The notes under the pieces were generated by a model. It searched no databases and was not told where the DNA came from. It worked only from the letters and a program-made list of their open reading frames with translations. Of a stretch of 64,000 nucleotides of DNA, positions 10,412 to 19,559 are shown in pieces. Every line of letters begins with the position of its first letter. The first letter of the stretch is position 1. Origin of the DNA: Propionibacterium sp. (lineage in GTDB: Bacteria; Actinomycetota; Actinomycetes; Propionibacteriales; Propionibacteriaceae). The translations under genes were made by a program, and so were the position numbers. The DNA is taken from the NCBI GenBank assembly GCA_012517405.1, contig JAAYVB010000010.1, positions 1 to 64,000 on the forward strand, given 5' to 3'.

Positions 10412-11146
10412 ATGGCCCAACCAAGAGTCAGGCCCCTGGAACGCAAGGTGCTGCGCGACACCGTCTACGAATCCCTGGTCGACATGCTCATGTCGGGTGC
10501 GCTGCTACCCGAAGCCCCGCTCAGCATCGACGGGCTCGCCAGCGAGCTGGCGGTCTCCCCCACTCCGGTGCGTGAGGCCCTGGTGCATCTCGAGCGTACC
10601 GGGCTGGTGACTCGCGCGCCCCTGCGCGGCTACCGGGTCGCACCGCCGCTGACCCCCGACCAGATCGCGCAGCTGTGCGACACCCGGCTGATCCTCGAGC
10701 CGGGCGCGCTCGCGCTGGCGTTCCGCCGGGTGCAGGAACTGAAGCCGGTGCTGGCCAAGGCGCACGCCAAGCATGTGAAGGCGGCCGGAGCGGTGGCGGG
10801 GATCGTCCCCGACAAGTCGACGATGAATGCCTACCGCGAGTATATGGACGCCGATTGGGGCTTCCACAACACCATCTTCCGGTTCACCGACAACGTCTAC
10901 CTGCAGAACACCGCAGACCAGCTGCCAGCCCACATGCACCGGCTGCGTCAGTCGGTGCGGCGCGGCATCAATGACTCCGAGCTGGCGGTCGCCGAGCATG
11001 CGGCGGTCCTGGCGGCCGTGGAGGCCGAGGACCTGGTGGCGGCCCAGCAGGCGATGTACGACCACATCGCCAGCGTCAAGGAGCGCTCGCTTCGCGACGA
11101 GACCAGCCTCGACACGGTCGAGCCGGCAACCGCTGCGGGGCAATAA
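10412..11146 (+). CDS. GntR-family regulator (FCD/FadR type)
   Basis: A 244-residue transcription factor. The N-terminal winged helix (about residues 10-75) contains LSIDGLASELAVSPTPVREALVHLERTG, the standard GntR recognition helix. The C-terminal FCD domain is all-helical, with metal-ligand candidates in DADWGFHN and the later histidines (LPAHMH, AEHAAVLAAVE). FCD regulators bind small organic acids, which fits control of the dehydratase just upstream, with which it appears co-transcribed. The effector is not known. Confidence 0.85.
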   Translation: MAQPRVRPLERKVLRDTVYESLVDMLMSGALLPEAPLSIDGLASELAVSPTPVREALVHLERTGLVTRAPLRGYRVAPPLTPDQIAQLCDTRLILEPGALALAFRRVQELKPVLAKAHAKHVKAAGAVAGIVPDKSTMNAYREYMDADWGFHNTIFRFTDNVYLQNTADQLPAHMHRLRQSVRRGINDSELAVAEHAAVLAAVEAEDLVAAQQAMYDHIASVKERSLRDETSLDTVEPATAAGQ

Positions 11147-11223
11147 ACAGCAGCGGCCGCAGCGGCTGGGGCGCGCGCCGGACGGCGGCGCCCGGCGTGC
11201 AGCGCGCCACCGTAGCGCAGCGG

Positions 11224-11229
11224 TAGACT
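11224..11229 (+). promoter_or_regulatory. -10 hexamer of glyA
   Basis: TAGACT ends 6 bases before a GTG at 11236 that is in frame with glyA. Either the transcript is leaderless from 11236 or it has a 30-base leader to the GTG at 11266. Confidence 0.5.
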
Positions 11230-11265
11230 AAGGGGGTGTTTCGTCCCCTTCTATCTGGAGTGCCC

Positions 11266-12708
11266 GTGACCGACTCTGCTGCCCTCGCCACCACCGCCTA
11301 CCAAGCAATGCTGACCCTTGTCGGTCAGACCGAACCACGCATCGCCGAGGCGATCAAGGCTGAACTGCACGACCAGCGGCATTCGCTGAAGCTCATTGCG
11401 TCCGAGAACTACGCGTCGCTGACGACGCTGCTGGGTCTGGGCACCTGGCTGTCGGACAAATACGCCGAAGGAACCATCGGTCACCGCTTCTACGCAGGCT
11501 GCCAGAACATCGACACCGTCGAGTCGGTGGCCGCCGAGCACGCTCGTGAACTGTTCGGCGCCGAGTACGCCTACGCCCAGCCGCATTCCGGCATCGACGC
11601 CAACCTGGTCGCCTACTGGGCGATCCTGTCGCACCTGGTCGAGCGTCCGGCTCTGGAGAAGTACCACGCGAAGACCGTCAACGACCTCGATCAGGCCGAC
11701 TGGGACGAGCTGCGTTATGCGCTCGGCAACCAGCGGTTGATGGGCATGAGCCTGGACGCCGGCGGCCATCTCACGCACGGTTTCCGGCACAACATCTCCG
11801 GCAAGATGTTCGACCAGCGCAGCTACGGCACCGACCCGGTGACCGGGCTGCTCGACTACGACGCATTGCGCAAGCAGGCGAAGGAGTTCAAGCCGGCGAT
11901 CCTGGTGGGCGGGTACTCCGCCTACCCGCGGCGCATCAACTTCGCCATCATGCGCGAGATCGCCGACGAGGTCGGCGCGGTGCTGATGGTGGACATGGCC
12001 CACTTCGCGGGGCTGGTGGCCGGCAAGGTGTTCACCGGGGACGAGAACCCGGTGCCGTTCGCCCAGATCGTCACCACCACCACCCACAAGTCGTTGCGCG
12101 GGCCGCGCGGCGGCATGGTGCTGGCCACCAAGGAATTCGCCGACGACGTGGATCGGGGCTGCCCGATGGTGCTCGGCGGGCCACTGGGCAACATGATGGC
12201 CGGTAAGGCCGTCGCACTGGCCGAAGCCCGGCAGCCCTCCTTCCAGGACTACGCCCAGCAGATCGCCGACAACGCCAAGGCCCTGGCCGAGGGGCTGCTG
12301 AAGCGCGGTGCGACGCTGGTGACCGGTGGCACCGACAACCACATCGTGCTGTTGGATGTGGCCAGATCGTTCGGGCTGACCGGACGCCAGGCCGAGGGCG
12401 CGCTCATCGATTCGGGTGTGGTGACCAACCGCAACTCGATCCCGCGCGACCCGAACGGCGCCTGGTACACCTCGGGCATTCGGCTGGGCACCCCGGCGCT
12501 GACCAGCCGCGGTTTCACCACCTCCGATATGGATGTGGTCGCCGGACTGATCGCCGATGCGCTGGCCGCCACCAAGCCCGTGGTGACCTCGGCAGGCGCA
12601 CCGGGCAAGGCCAAATACACCATCGCGGACGGTGTCGCCGAGCGCACCCAGGCCGCTGCGGACGAGCTGCTGGGCAACCATCCGCTGTACCCCGGCTTGG
12701 AGCTGTGA
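11266..12708 (+). CDS. glyA: serine hydroxymethyltransferase, long form
   Basis: A 480-residue PLP enzyme that interconverts serine and glycine, feeding one-carbon units to folate. Seen: [11 protein letters not shown], the [18 protein letters not shown] active-site segment, [11 protein letters not shown] with the PLP aspartate, and [14 protein letters not shown] with the Schiff-base lysine. It is longer than the usual ~420 residues because of about 40 extra residues between [18 protein letters not shown] and [13 protein letters not shown] ([15 protein letters not shown] and following), plus a longer C-terminus. The GTG at 11266 has GGAG 5 bases upstream; the in-frame GTG at 11236 adds 10 residues and is the alternative. 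Confidence 0.93.
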   Translation: MTDSAALATTAYQAMLTLVGQTEPRIAEAIKAELHDQRHSLKLIASENYASLTTLLGLGTWLSDKYAEGTIGHRFYAGCQNIDTVESVAAEHARELFGAEYAYAQPHSGIDANLVAYWAILSHLVERPALEKYHAKTVNDLDQADWDELRYALGNQRLMGMSLDAGGHLTHGFRHNISGKMFDQRSYGTDPVTGLLDYDALRKQAKEFKPAILVGGYSAYPRRINFAIMREIADEVGAVLMVDMAHFAGLVAGKVFTGDENPVPFAQIVTTTTHKSLRGPRGGMVLATKEFADDVDRGCPMVLGGPLGNMMAGKAVALAEARQPSFQDYAQQIADNAKALAEGLLKRGATLVTGGTDNHIVLLDVARSFGLTGRQAEGALIDSGVVTNRNSIPRDPNGAWYTSGIRLGTPALTSRGFTTSDMDVVAGLIADALAATKPVVTSAGAPGKAKYTIADGVAERTQAAADELLGNHPLYPGLEL

Positions 12709-12726
12709 GCAGGTAGGCAGAGTCGA

Positions 12727-12762
12727 CTGCCAAGCGATCCTGGTTCGGTGATCGCTTGGCAG
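12727..12762 (+). terminator. perfect 13-bp hairpin after glyA
   Basis: CTGCCAAGCGATC and GATCGCTTGGCAG flank a 10-base loop. It ends 17 bases before the dcd start and overlaps the region where the dcd -35 would be. Confidence 0.75.
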
Positions 12763-12767
12763 TTCGA

Positions 12768-12773
12768 TAGATT
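12768..12773 (+). promoter_or_regulatory. -10 hexamer of dcd
   Basis: TAGATT ends 6 bases before the ATG at 12780; with no Shine-Dalgarno present, the transcript is probably leaderless. Confidence 0.55.
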
Positions 12774-12779
12774 GCCTAC

Positions 12780-13379
12780 ATGCTCTTGTCCGATCGCGAC
12801 ATCTGCGCTCAGGTCCAGGCGGGACGTGTCAGCCTCGATCCCTGGGACGCAGCCATGGTGCAGCCCGCCAGCATCGATGTCCGGCTCGACCGGTATTTCC
12901 GCATCTTCGAGAATCATCGATACGATGCGATCGATCCGGCCGCCGACCAGTCGGAACTGACCAGGATGGTCTCCCCCGACGGTGACGAGCCCTTCGTCCT
13001 GCATCCTGGTGAGTTCGCGCTGGGGGCCACCTATGAGTATGTGACCCTGCCCGACGACATCGCGGCCCGCCTGGAGGGCAAGTCGTCGCTGGGTCGGCTG
13101 GGGCTGCTCACCCACTCGACTGCGGGGTTCATCGATCCGGGGTTCTCGGGCCATGTCACCCTCGAGCTCAGCAATATGGCCACGCTGCCGATCAAGCTGT
13201 ACCCGGGCATGAAGGTCGGCCAGCTGTGCTTCTTCCAGCTGAGCTCGCCGGCGGCCCACCCCTATGGCTCCGCCGGCGTCGGCTCGCACTACCAGGGCCA
13301 GCGCGGGCCCACCGCCAGCCGCTCGCACCTGCATTTCTCGCGGATTCCGGTGCCGCACAACCCCGATCTGGAGGCCTGA
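12780..13379 (+). CDS. dcd: dCTP deaminase (dUMP-forming type likely)
   Basis: A 199-residue nucleotide enzyme of the dCTP deaminase/dUTPase family. Conserved parts include [56 protein letters not shown] with the catalytic Glu and Ser/Arg residues, and the C-terminal lid [11 protein letters not shown]. Mycobacterial relatives are bifunctional, converting dCTP to dUMP. The HSTAGF segment fits that group, but bifunctionality is inference. It supplies dUMP for thymidylate synthesis, near glyA, which supplies the one-carbon unit. Confidence 0.93.
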   Translation: MLLSDRDICAQVQAGRVSLDPWDAAMVQPASIDVRLDRYFRIFENHRYDAIDPAADQSELTRMVSPDGDEPFVLHPGEFALGATYEYVTLPDDIAARLEGKSSLGRLGLLTHSTAGFIDPGFSGHVTLELSNMATLPIKLYPGMKVGQLCFFQLSSPAAHPYGSAGVGSHYQGQRGPTASRSHLHFSRIPVPHNPDLEA

Positions 13380-13397
13380 TCGCCGCAACCCCGATCG

Positions 13398-13438
13398 TGG
13401 GTCGGGTTATCCGCGGGGCCTGCAGACAGCCCTACCCA
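13398..13438. terminator. hairpin between dcd and the ABC exporter
   Basis: TGGGTCGGG (13398) pairs with CCCTACCCA (13430-13438) with one mismatch. The left arm sequence TGGGTCGGGTTATCCGCG reappears almost unchanged in the hairpin at 53985-54025, so it is a repeated terminator-like element. Confidence 0.5.
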
Positions 13439-13511
13439 ACTTCCGGGTCTGGCTCCTCGCCCGCGATAAACCGGCCCCGGATCATGCGATCGGTGCGTGA
13501 ATCGCCTGCGG

Positions 13512-14351
13512 TCAGCGCGACAGCCGGCCCATCAGGGAACTTGCCACGGCGATGCCCACGACGCCAGCCACGATCAGCACCGTGAGATCGGCGAGGTAGT
13601 TCGTCGGCTGGCCCAACAGCAGTCCGCGCAGCATCGACACCTCGTAGCTCATCGGATTCACCCGCGCCAGCACCTGCACCCAGCTCGGCATCATCTCGAT
13701 CGGGTAAAGGGCGTTGGAAGCGAAGAACAGCGGCATCGTGATCGCCTGCCCGATGCCCATCAGCCGATCTCGGTGCAGGACCAGCCCGGCGATGCACAGT
13801 GACAGGCAGCAGAAGAAGGCCGAGCCGAGCATCACGACCCCGCAGGCAGCCAGCCACTTCAACGGATTCAAGGTCAGGTCGACGCGAATGATCAACGCGA
13901 ACGCGATCACCACCAGCGCGATCGCCACCGACCGGATACCGGCCGCGAACGCCTTGCCCGCCGCCAGAGCGACCCGCGGGGTGGGAGTGACCAGCAGCTT
14001 CGCCAGGATTCCGGCATCACGCTCCCAGATGATCTGGATGCCGTAGAAGATCGCCACGAACATGCCCGACTGCGCGATGACCCCCGGACTCATGAAGGCC
14101 AGGTAGGACACGTCACCGGTCGGGATCGCCCGGACACGGGAGAACGTGGTGCCAAAGATGCCCAGCCACAGGATGGGTTGAATCGCGCGGGTGAACAGCT
14201 CGGTGCGGTCATGGCTCAGCTTCTGCAGTTCGACCAGGCAGAAGGTGATGATGCGCGAGAACGTCACCCGGATGGTCGCGAGCGGCCCGCGGCTAACCCA
14301 GACGTCCGGCGGTACGGCGGCCTTGACGGACACTGGCCAGTCCTCCCTCAC
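13512..14351 (-). CDS. ABC-2 type exporter permease
   Basis: A 279-residue membrane permease of the ABC-2 family (daunorubicin-resistance DrrB or lipid/polyketide exporters). About six helices are visible, with the cytoplasmic loop IIWERDAGILAKLLVTPTPR typical of this family and the late motif PLFFASNALYPIEMMPSWVQ followed by NPMSYEVSMLRGLLLG. It overlaps the ATPase gene by 59 bases, so the two are translated as a unit. Substrate unknown. The start at 14351 lies inside the ATPase frame; a later start is possible. Confidence 0.85.
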   Translation of the reverse strand: MREDWPVSVKAAVPPDVWVSRGPLATIRVTFSRIITFCLVELQKLSHDRTELFTRAIQPILWLGIFGTTFSRVRAIPTGDVSYLAFMSPGVIAQSGMFVAIFYGIQIIWERDAGILAKLLVTPTPRVALAAGKAFAAGIRSVAIALVVIAFALIIRVDLTLNPLKWLAACGVVMLGSAFFCCLSLCIAGLVLHRDRLMGIGQAITMPLFFASNALYPIEMMPSWVQVLARVNPMSYEVSMLRGLLLGQPTNYLADLTVLIVAGVVGIAVASSLMGRLSR

Positions 14352-15114
14352 TGTCGTCGTTCAGATCGGCACCGGCATAGTGCCGGAAGACATCTTCCAA
14401 GGTGGCCCGCGGGCCGACGGCACGCTTCAGGTCGTCCGGGCTGCCCAGCGCCGAGAGTCGTCCGCGGTTCATCATCGCGATCCGATCGCACAACATGTCG
14501 GCCTCTTCCATGTAATGCGTGGTGAGCAGCACCGTCATGCCGAACTCCTCGCGCATCTGACGGACATGGCCCCACACGCTGTCACGGGCGACCGGATCGA
14601 GACCGACGGTCGGCTCGTCCAGCACGAGCAGTGCCGGACGATTCACCAGCGCCTGGGCGAGTTCGAGTCGACGCACCATACCGCCCGAATAGGTGGAGGC
14701 CAGCCGGTCGGCGGATTCTGTCAGCTGCATCATCTCGAGCACCGCATCCACTCTGGCCCGGCGTTCGCGGCGGGGAATGTCGAAGAGCCTGGCGAACCAT
14801 TCGACGTTCTCGCGTCCGGTCAGGGCACTCTCGATGGACAGCTGCTGGGGCACATAACCCATCAGCGCACGCACCGCCATCGGGTGGTGGGCGACATCAT
14901 GACCGAAGACCCGCACCGATCCGGTCTGGATGGGTAGCAGGGTGTTGATCAGCCGGATCGTGGTGGTCTTGCCGGCGCCGTTCGGTCCCAGCAGGCCGAA
15001 GCACTCCCCGTGCGCCACGGTGAGGCTGAGGTCGTCCACGGCGATGTGCGGGGCATGCTTGCGTGCCCGGAAGACGTGAGTCAGATGCTCGATCTCCACC
15101 GCGTCGGAATCCAT
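14293..15114 (-). CDS. ABC-2 type exporter ATP-binding protein
   Basis: A 273-residue ATPase partner of the permease that follows. Walker A GPNGAGKTTTIRL, Q-loop VPQQLS, signature STYSGGMVRRLELAQAL, Walker B LLVLDEPTVGLD and the switch histidine LTTHYMEEAD are intact. The signature reads YSGGM, as in DrrA-type drug exporters. The ATG at 15114 (MDSDAVEIEHL) is preferred; an in-frame ATG at 15144 would add 10 residues. The C-terminal ~30 residues overlap the permease gene. Confidence 0.88.
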   Translation of the reverse strand: MDSDAVEIEHLTHVFRARKHAPHIAVDDLSLTVAHGECFGLLGPNGAGKTTTIRLINTLLPIQTGSVRVFGHDVAHHPMAVRALMGYVPQQLSIESALTGRENVEWFARLFDIPRRERRARVDAVLEMMQLTESADRLASTYSGGMVRRLELAQALVNRPALLVLDEPTVGLDPVARDSVWGHVRQMREEFGMTVLLTTHYMEEADMLCDRIAMMNRGRLSALGSPDDLKRAVGPRATLEDVFRHYAGADLNDDSEGGLASVRQGRRTAGRLG

Positions 15115-15317
15115 TGAGGCGCCTCTTCTCTCGTGCTCTATCAACGGTAGACCGCCGCTCGCCGAAAACCAGCTCGCCTCCGTTGGAACGCGAGCGTGAC
15201 GATTCAGTGGCGTCGCGGTGGCTCACCCCGGAGCGACTGCCAGGCCGGAGCGAACCGATTGCCGGGTGCCGGAGCACGGGATCACCGGCGCCCGGAACGA
15301 CCCCCGGGAAGGCCCGC

Positions 15318-16934
15318 TTACTGGGGGGCCAGCAGCGAGATGGTCTGCGCATCGCCCAGATCGATGGCGCCGCCGATCACCAGGTCGATGCTCTGGCCTT
15401 GCACCAGGTGCACCGAGCGGCCGTCCGGGAAGACCACGATGGTGCCGTTGGTGGAGTTCATATCGGTCACCTCGAAGCGGCCATTCTTCGGCGCAATCCG
15501 CAGATGGGTACGGCTGATGTCATGGTTGGGGCTCGGCACGCGGAGCAGCTGCTCGCCCGAATCGCTCGCGGGCGCCCGGCCGATCAACATCGGGCCGGTC
15601 AGCGCGACACGCTCGCCGGCCGCGGTCAGCAGAATGGCTGCCGGCAGCTGCGCGGCCGGCGGCGGGGGCTGGAGGCCCGCGAAGCCCGCGGCGCCCCAGG
15701 GGCCGGTGGTTCCCGACGAGCCGAGTGGCTGGCCGGCGGCACCCGAGAACTGCCCGGGTTCGGCGTCCGGCTCCTGGCCGGGAGCGTAAGGGGGACGCTG
15801 GCCGAGCACCTGCGTGGGTTCGCGGCCGACCGCGGCAGGGATCTCCGGCATCGGCGGCAGTTCGGGCTCCGGGGCGGACGACACCGCGGGTTCGGCCGCG
15901 ATTTCGGGTTCGATCACGGTCGCGAAGGCGGGCGGAGGCGGCGGGACGATGGGTTCGGAATACTCCGGCGCCCGGACCACGGGCTCGGAGTACTCGGGTG
16001 CCCGGAACGCCGGCTCGGAATACTGCGGTGCCGCGTCGATGGTCTCCTCGGCCGCGTAGGTTGCCCGTTCCTCGGCCTGAGGCTGGCCAGCGTGCGGCTG
16101 GTCGGGCCGAGGCTCGTCGGTGTCCGGCTGGTCGGTCCGCGGCCGGTGGACGCCTTCGCTGCCGGCGGCGGCGACATCGGCCTCCGGTTCGGAATCAGGG
16201 AAGACCGGCGGCACGATCAGCCGTTCGCCGAAGACCGAGTCGTAGAGGTTCACCGAGTTCTCCACCGGAGCGAAGGCCGGCTCATCTGCAGCCGCAGCTG
16301 CCGGGGCGACCGCAGGTGCTTGGGCGACCACGGGTTGGGGTGCGACGGCAGGTGCCGGGGCGACCACGGTTGGGGCAACAGCTGCACGCTCGGGAACGAC
16401 GGCTGGTTCCGGAGCAGCCGCAGGATGGGAAGCGGCGGCGGGTTCAGCGGCCGCGGCCGGCGAGCCGGCGGCCACGGGCTGGGCGTCCAAGTAGACCGAG
16501 GCGGCCTGCACCGCGCCGACGACCAGCGGCAGCTCCAGCAGATCACCGGACCCGGCCGTATCGTCCAGCGGCAGCTGCACCGACCGCGCGCTGAGGGTGG
16601 TCTCGTACCAGGTGCGCGCGCCGGCACCCGAGGCGAGCTCGGCATCGGTGGCAGCATCGAAGACCGTCAGCGAGCCACGCAGCAGGCAGTGCAGCCGATC
16701 GTCATCCCAGAAGAAGACTCCGAGATTGGGCATCTGATCGAGTCCGTGAGTGGTCAGCGTCGTGACGATTTCGCCGATCGAGGCGCAGTCGAGCAGCTGG
16801 GCCCACAGGCGAGCGATGAAACCGGCGGCACTGCTGGGTGCGGGTTCCAAGACGACCATCGAGGTCGGTCCGCTCAGCACCGTCCATCGTCCATGAACAT
16901 AGCTGGCACGCCACGCGCCGTAGGGGGTCTTCAT
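15318..16934 (-). CDS. FHA-domain protein with Pro/Glu-rich repeat linker
   Basis: A 538-residue protein. The N-terminal ~160 residues form a conserved globular region (MKTPYGAWRASYVHG, FFWDDDRLHCLLRGS). About 270 residues of Ala/Pro/Glu-rich low-complexity linker follow, containing repeats of a YSEPVVRAPE-like unit. The last ~100 residues are a forkhead-associated domain with GRAPASD, ISRTHLRI and NSTNGT, which binds phosphothreonine. The N-terminal part resembles a phosphatase-associated or self-reporting module, but I cannot name it. It lies 68 bases after metI on the same strand. It probably reads Ser/Thr kinase signalling; its partner is not in the window. A GGAGGAG ribosome site supports the start. 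Confidence 0.75.
   Translation of the reverse strand: MKTPYGAWRASYVHGRWTVLSGPTSMVVLEPAPSSAAGFIARLWAQLLDCASIGEIVTTLTTHGLDQMPNLGVFFWDDDRLHCLLRGSLTVFDAATDAELASGAGARTWYETTLSARSVQLPLDDTAGSGDLLELPLVVGAVQAASVYLDAQPVAAGSPAAAAEPAAASHPAAAPEPAVVPERAAVAPTVVAPAPAVAPQPVVAQAPAVAPAAAAADEPAFAPVENSVNLYDSVFGERLIVPPVFPDSEPEADVAAAGSEGVHRPRTDQPDTDEPRPDQPHAGQPQAEERATYAAEETIDAAPQYSEPAFRAPEYSEPVVRAPEYSEPIVPPPPPAFATVIEPEIAAEPAVSSAPEPELPPMPEIPAAVGREPTQVLGQRPPYAPGQEPDAEPGQFSGAAGQPLGSSGTTGPWGAAGFAGLQPPPPAAQLPAAILLTAAGERVALTGPMLIGRAPASDSGEQLLRVPSPNHDISRTHLRIAPKNGRFEVTDMNSTNGTIVVFPDGRSVHLVQGQSIDLVIGGAIDLGDAQTISLLAPQ
15953..16035 (-). repeat. repeat encoding YSEP units
   Basis: Three to four copies of a 30-33 base unit (core CTCGGAGTACTCGGG on the plus strand) encode EYSEPVVRAP-like decapeptides in the FHA protein linker. 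Confidence 0.6.
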
Positions 16935-17002
16935 CGCGTTCTCCTCCCGATGGCCAACTCACGGCCTCCTGCAAGCCTGACAGTTTCGGGACGCGCGGGC
17001 AA

Positions 17003-17674
17003 TCATCCTCGCCGGTAAGCCATCCGGTGGACGATGCCGTCTCCGATCGATTGCACCAGCTGGACGATCGCGATGAGCACGATGACCGCCACCAGCAGCA
17101 CCTCGCCATTGAATCGCTGATAGCCGTACCGGATGGCGAAGTCACCGACGCCGCCGCCACCGATGGCACCGGCCATCGTCGAATAGCCGATCAGGGTGAC
17201 CAGCGTGAGCGTGGCGCCCGAGATCAGACCGGGCAGCGACTCGGGGAGCAGCACCTTGCGGACGATCTGCCAGGTATTGGCGCCCATCACCTGGGCGGCT
17301 TCGATCTTGCCTGGCGCGACTTCGCGCATGGCCGACTCGACGACCCGGGCATAGAACGGGATCGCCCCCACCGACAGCGGCACCACTGCCGCGGTCGGGC
17401 CGTAGGCGGTGCCGACCAGCCAGCGGGTGAAGCTGAGCAAGGCGATCATCAAGATCAGGAAGGGCAGCGAGCGAGCGATGTTCACGATCGCGCCGACCAC
17501 CTGATAGATCACCGGCTGCGGGTTCAGTCCGTCGGGCGAACTGAGTCGCAGGACGACCCCCAGCGCAAGGCCGAGCACCGTGACGATGACGAATGAGGCG
17601 CCGACCATCCATGCGGTCTGACCGAGCGCGTGCATGAGTTCGGGGAATGCCTCGATCCAGCTGGCCTTCTTCAT
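17003..17674 (-). CDS. metI: D/L-methionine ABC transporter permease
   Basis: A 223-residue permease with five to six helices and the MetI-type EAA loop (ESAMREVAPGKIEAAQVMGA). IARSLPFLILMIALL and LIGYSTMAGAIGGGGVGDFAIRYGYQRF are hallmark MetI segments. It imports methionine together with metN and metQ, overlapping metN by 4 bases (ATGA). Length matches the family. Confidence 0.94.
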   Translation of the reverse strand: MKKASWIEAFPELMHALGQTAWMVGASFVIVTVLGLALGVVLRLSSPDGLNPQPVIYQVVGAIVNIARSLPFLILMIALLSFTRWLVGTAYGPTAAVVPLSVGAIPFYARVVESAMREVAPGKIEAAQVMGANTWQIVRKVLLPESLPGLISGATLTLVTLIGYSTMAGAIGGGGVGDFAIRYGYQRFNGEVLLVAVIVLIAIVQLVQSIGDGIVHRMAYRRG

Positions 17675-18654
17675 AGCCGCGCGCTCACTTCCCGCTCGAT
17701 CAGGTACTGGTGGACCGCGGCCCGGTCGTAGAAACCGTCGGGGTGGGTCAGCGCGACGCGCAGGCGTCCGACTTTCTGACCCGCGATCCAGTCGACCGAT
17801 CCCCCGAGGATGGCGACATCCAACCCGAAATGCCTGGTCAAACCCGAAATGATCGGCTCGGCCGTGTGGCTGCCGGTGAATGTCAGCACCATTGAGCGCT
17901 GCTCGGGGTCCAGCGCCGGATCGCCGGTGGGCAGCAGGATGTCGGCGAGCTGGGAGTTGGGATCGGCCACCAACTCCAGTAGCGGGCCCTGCTCCACGAT
18001 GCGTCCGTTCGCCATCAGGGCGGCGGAGTCGCAGATACGGCGCACCACTTCGGACTCGTGGGTGATCAGCACCACGGTCACTCCGGTCTCCTGGTTGATG
18101 CGTTTGAGCAGATCGAGGATCTGCTCCGTGGTGGCGGGATCGAGAGCGCTGGTGGCTTCATCACAGAAGAGCACCTGCGGGCCGGCGGCCAGCGCGCGGG
18201 CAATACCGACGCGCTGCTTCTGGCCGCCGGACAGCTGAGAGGGATAGGAGCCGGCCCGATCGCTCAGTCCCACCAGCTCCAGTAGTTCGTCCACCCTCGC
18301 CTTGCGCTGGAGACCCGAGATGCCCTGGATCTCCAGCGGAAAAGCGATGTTGGCGGCGGCGGTGCGGCTGCCCAGCAGGTTGAAGTGCTGGAAGATCATC
18401 CCCATCCGGTGCCGCATCTGGCGGAGTTGGGGCCGGTTGAGCGAGGTGAGCTCGATACCGGCGACTTCCACTGAACCTGACGTTGGACGCTCGAGTGCGG
18501 TGAGGCAGCGCATCAGCGTCGTCTTACCTGCACCACTGCGTCCGAGGATGCCGAAGATGCCGCCGTCGGGCACGTGCAGGCTGACGTCCTGCACGGCCGC
18601 GACGGCCTTGTCACCTTTGCCGTAGACCTTCGTCAGGTTAGTGACAGTGATCAT
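17671..18654 (-). CDS. metN: methionine ABC transporter ATP-binding protein
   Basis: A 327-residue ATPase. Walker A GRSGAGKTTLMR, Q-loop IFQHFNLLGSRT, signature LSGGQKQRVGIARAL, Walker B VLFCDEATSALD and ITHESEVVRRICD are all present. The C-terminal ~90 residues form the NIL/ACT-like domain of MetN (LTFTGSHTAEPIISGLTRHFG), which binds methionine and shuts down transport when the cell is replete. It starts 4 bases after metQ. Confidence 0.95.
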   Translation of the reverse strand: MITVTNLTKVYGKGDKAVAAVQDVSLHVPDGGIFGILGRSGAGKTTLMRCLTALERPTSGSVEVAGIELTSLNRPQLRQMRHRMGMIFQHFNLLGSRTAAANIAFPLEIQGISGLQRKARVDELLELVGLSDRAGSYPSQLSGGQKQRVGIARALAAGPQVLFCDEATSALDPATTEQILDLLKRINQETGVTVVLITHESEVVRRICDSAALMANGRIVEQGPLLELVADPNSQLADILLPTGDPALDPEQRSMVLTFTGSHTAEPIISGLTRHFGLDVAILGGSVDWIAGQKVGRLRVALTHPDGFYDRAAVHQYLIEREVSARL

Positions 18655-18658
18655 CGGC

Positions 18659-19513
18659 TCAGCCGTTCACCGGCAGCACACTGCCCTGGTAGTTGTCGAC
18701 GATGAACTTCGCGAGCTCAGGCGATTCGAGAGCCTCGGCCAGCTTCTGGACGCGCGGGTCGTCCTTCATGGTCTCCTTGGTGACCAGCACGTTGGCGTAC
18801 GGGTTGCCCTCGGCGGACTCGAGGATCAGCGCGTCGTTGGCCGGGACCAGACCGGCTTCCAGCGCGTAGTTGCCGTTGACGATCGACAAGGTCACGGCCG
18901 GGTCGTCGAGGGAGGCGGCCAGTTGCGGGCGGTCGATCTTGACGAAGGAGATGTTCTTCGGGTTCTCGGTGACGTTGGCGTCGGTGATCTGCGAGTAGTC
19001 GAGGTTCGGATCGTTGCGGTCGACGTTCAGCTTGATCAGTCCGGCGTCCTCCAGGAGGAACAGGCCACGGGCCTGGTTGGTGGCGTCGGCCGGGATGGCG
19101 ATCACGGCGTTCTCGGGGACGTCGGTCAGCGAGGTGACCTTCTTGGAGTACAGGCCGAGCGGCTCGACGTGCACGGTCGCGACGGGGACGAGGTCGGAGC
19201 CGGGATGGTTGGCGTTCCAGTCGTTCAGGTAGGGCACATGCTGGAAGAAGTTGGCGTCCATGTCGCCGGCCTCCGTCAGCTGATTGACATCCACGTCACC
19301 GGAGATCTCGGTGACATCGACCTTGACGTCGCCCAGCAGGCCCAGGGTCTCGGCCTCGCGGATGAGCTCCGCGTGAGGGATCACGTCGGCCATCACCTTG
19401 AGCGGCTGGGAGGGGTCGGCGGAGCCATCGCCGCTCGACGAGCCACCGCAGGCAGCCATTGAGGTGAGCAGCGTGGCAGCCAGCGTGGCTGTCAGCAGGT
19501 TACGAAGTCGCAT
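18659..19513 (-). CDS. metQ: methionine-binding lipoprotein
   Basis: A 284-residue substrate-binding lipoprotein of the NLPA/MetQ family. A lipoprotein signal peptide (MRLRNLLTATLAATLL) ends in the lipobox SMAAC, with the acylated cysteine near residue 22. Family segments include VMADVIPHAELIREAE, TEAGDMDANFFQHVPYLNDWN, IAIPADATNQARGLFLLEDAGL and VIVNGNYALEAGL-like sequence. The ATG at 19513 has AGGA 8 bases upstream and gives a normal signal peptide; an in-frame ATG at 19531 is the alternative. It is first in metQ-metN-metI and preceded by a long structured leader. Confidence 0.94.
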   Translation of the reverse strand: MRLRNLLTATLAATLLTSMAACGGSSSGDGSADPSQPLKVMADVIPHAELIREAETLGLLGDVKVDVTEISGDVDVNQLTEAGDMDANFFQHVPYLNDWNANHPGSDLVPVATVHVEPLGLYSKKVTSLTDVPENAVIAIPADATNQARGLFLLEDAGLIKLNVDRNDPNLDYSQITDANVTENPKNISFVKIDRPQLAASLDDPAVTLSIVNGNYALEAGLVPANDALILESAEGNPYANVLVTKETMKDDPRVQKLAEALESPELAKFIVDNYQGSVLPVNG

Positions 19514-19559
19514 GGGGTAAATCCTATTCATCGGGTTCAGCGGAGGTTTGATCGTCCAT

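Noticed and set aside
11147-11235. Glycine or ZTP riboswitch before glyA
   Set aside because: Only about 90 bases are available and none of the conserved riboswitch segments is seen.
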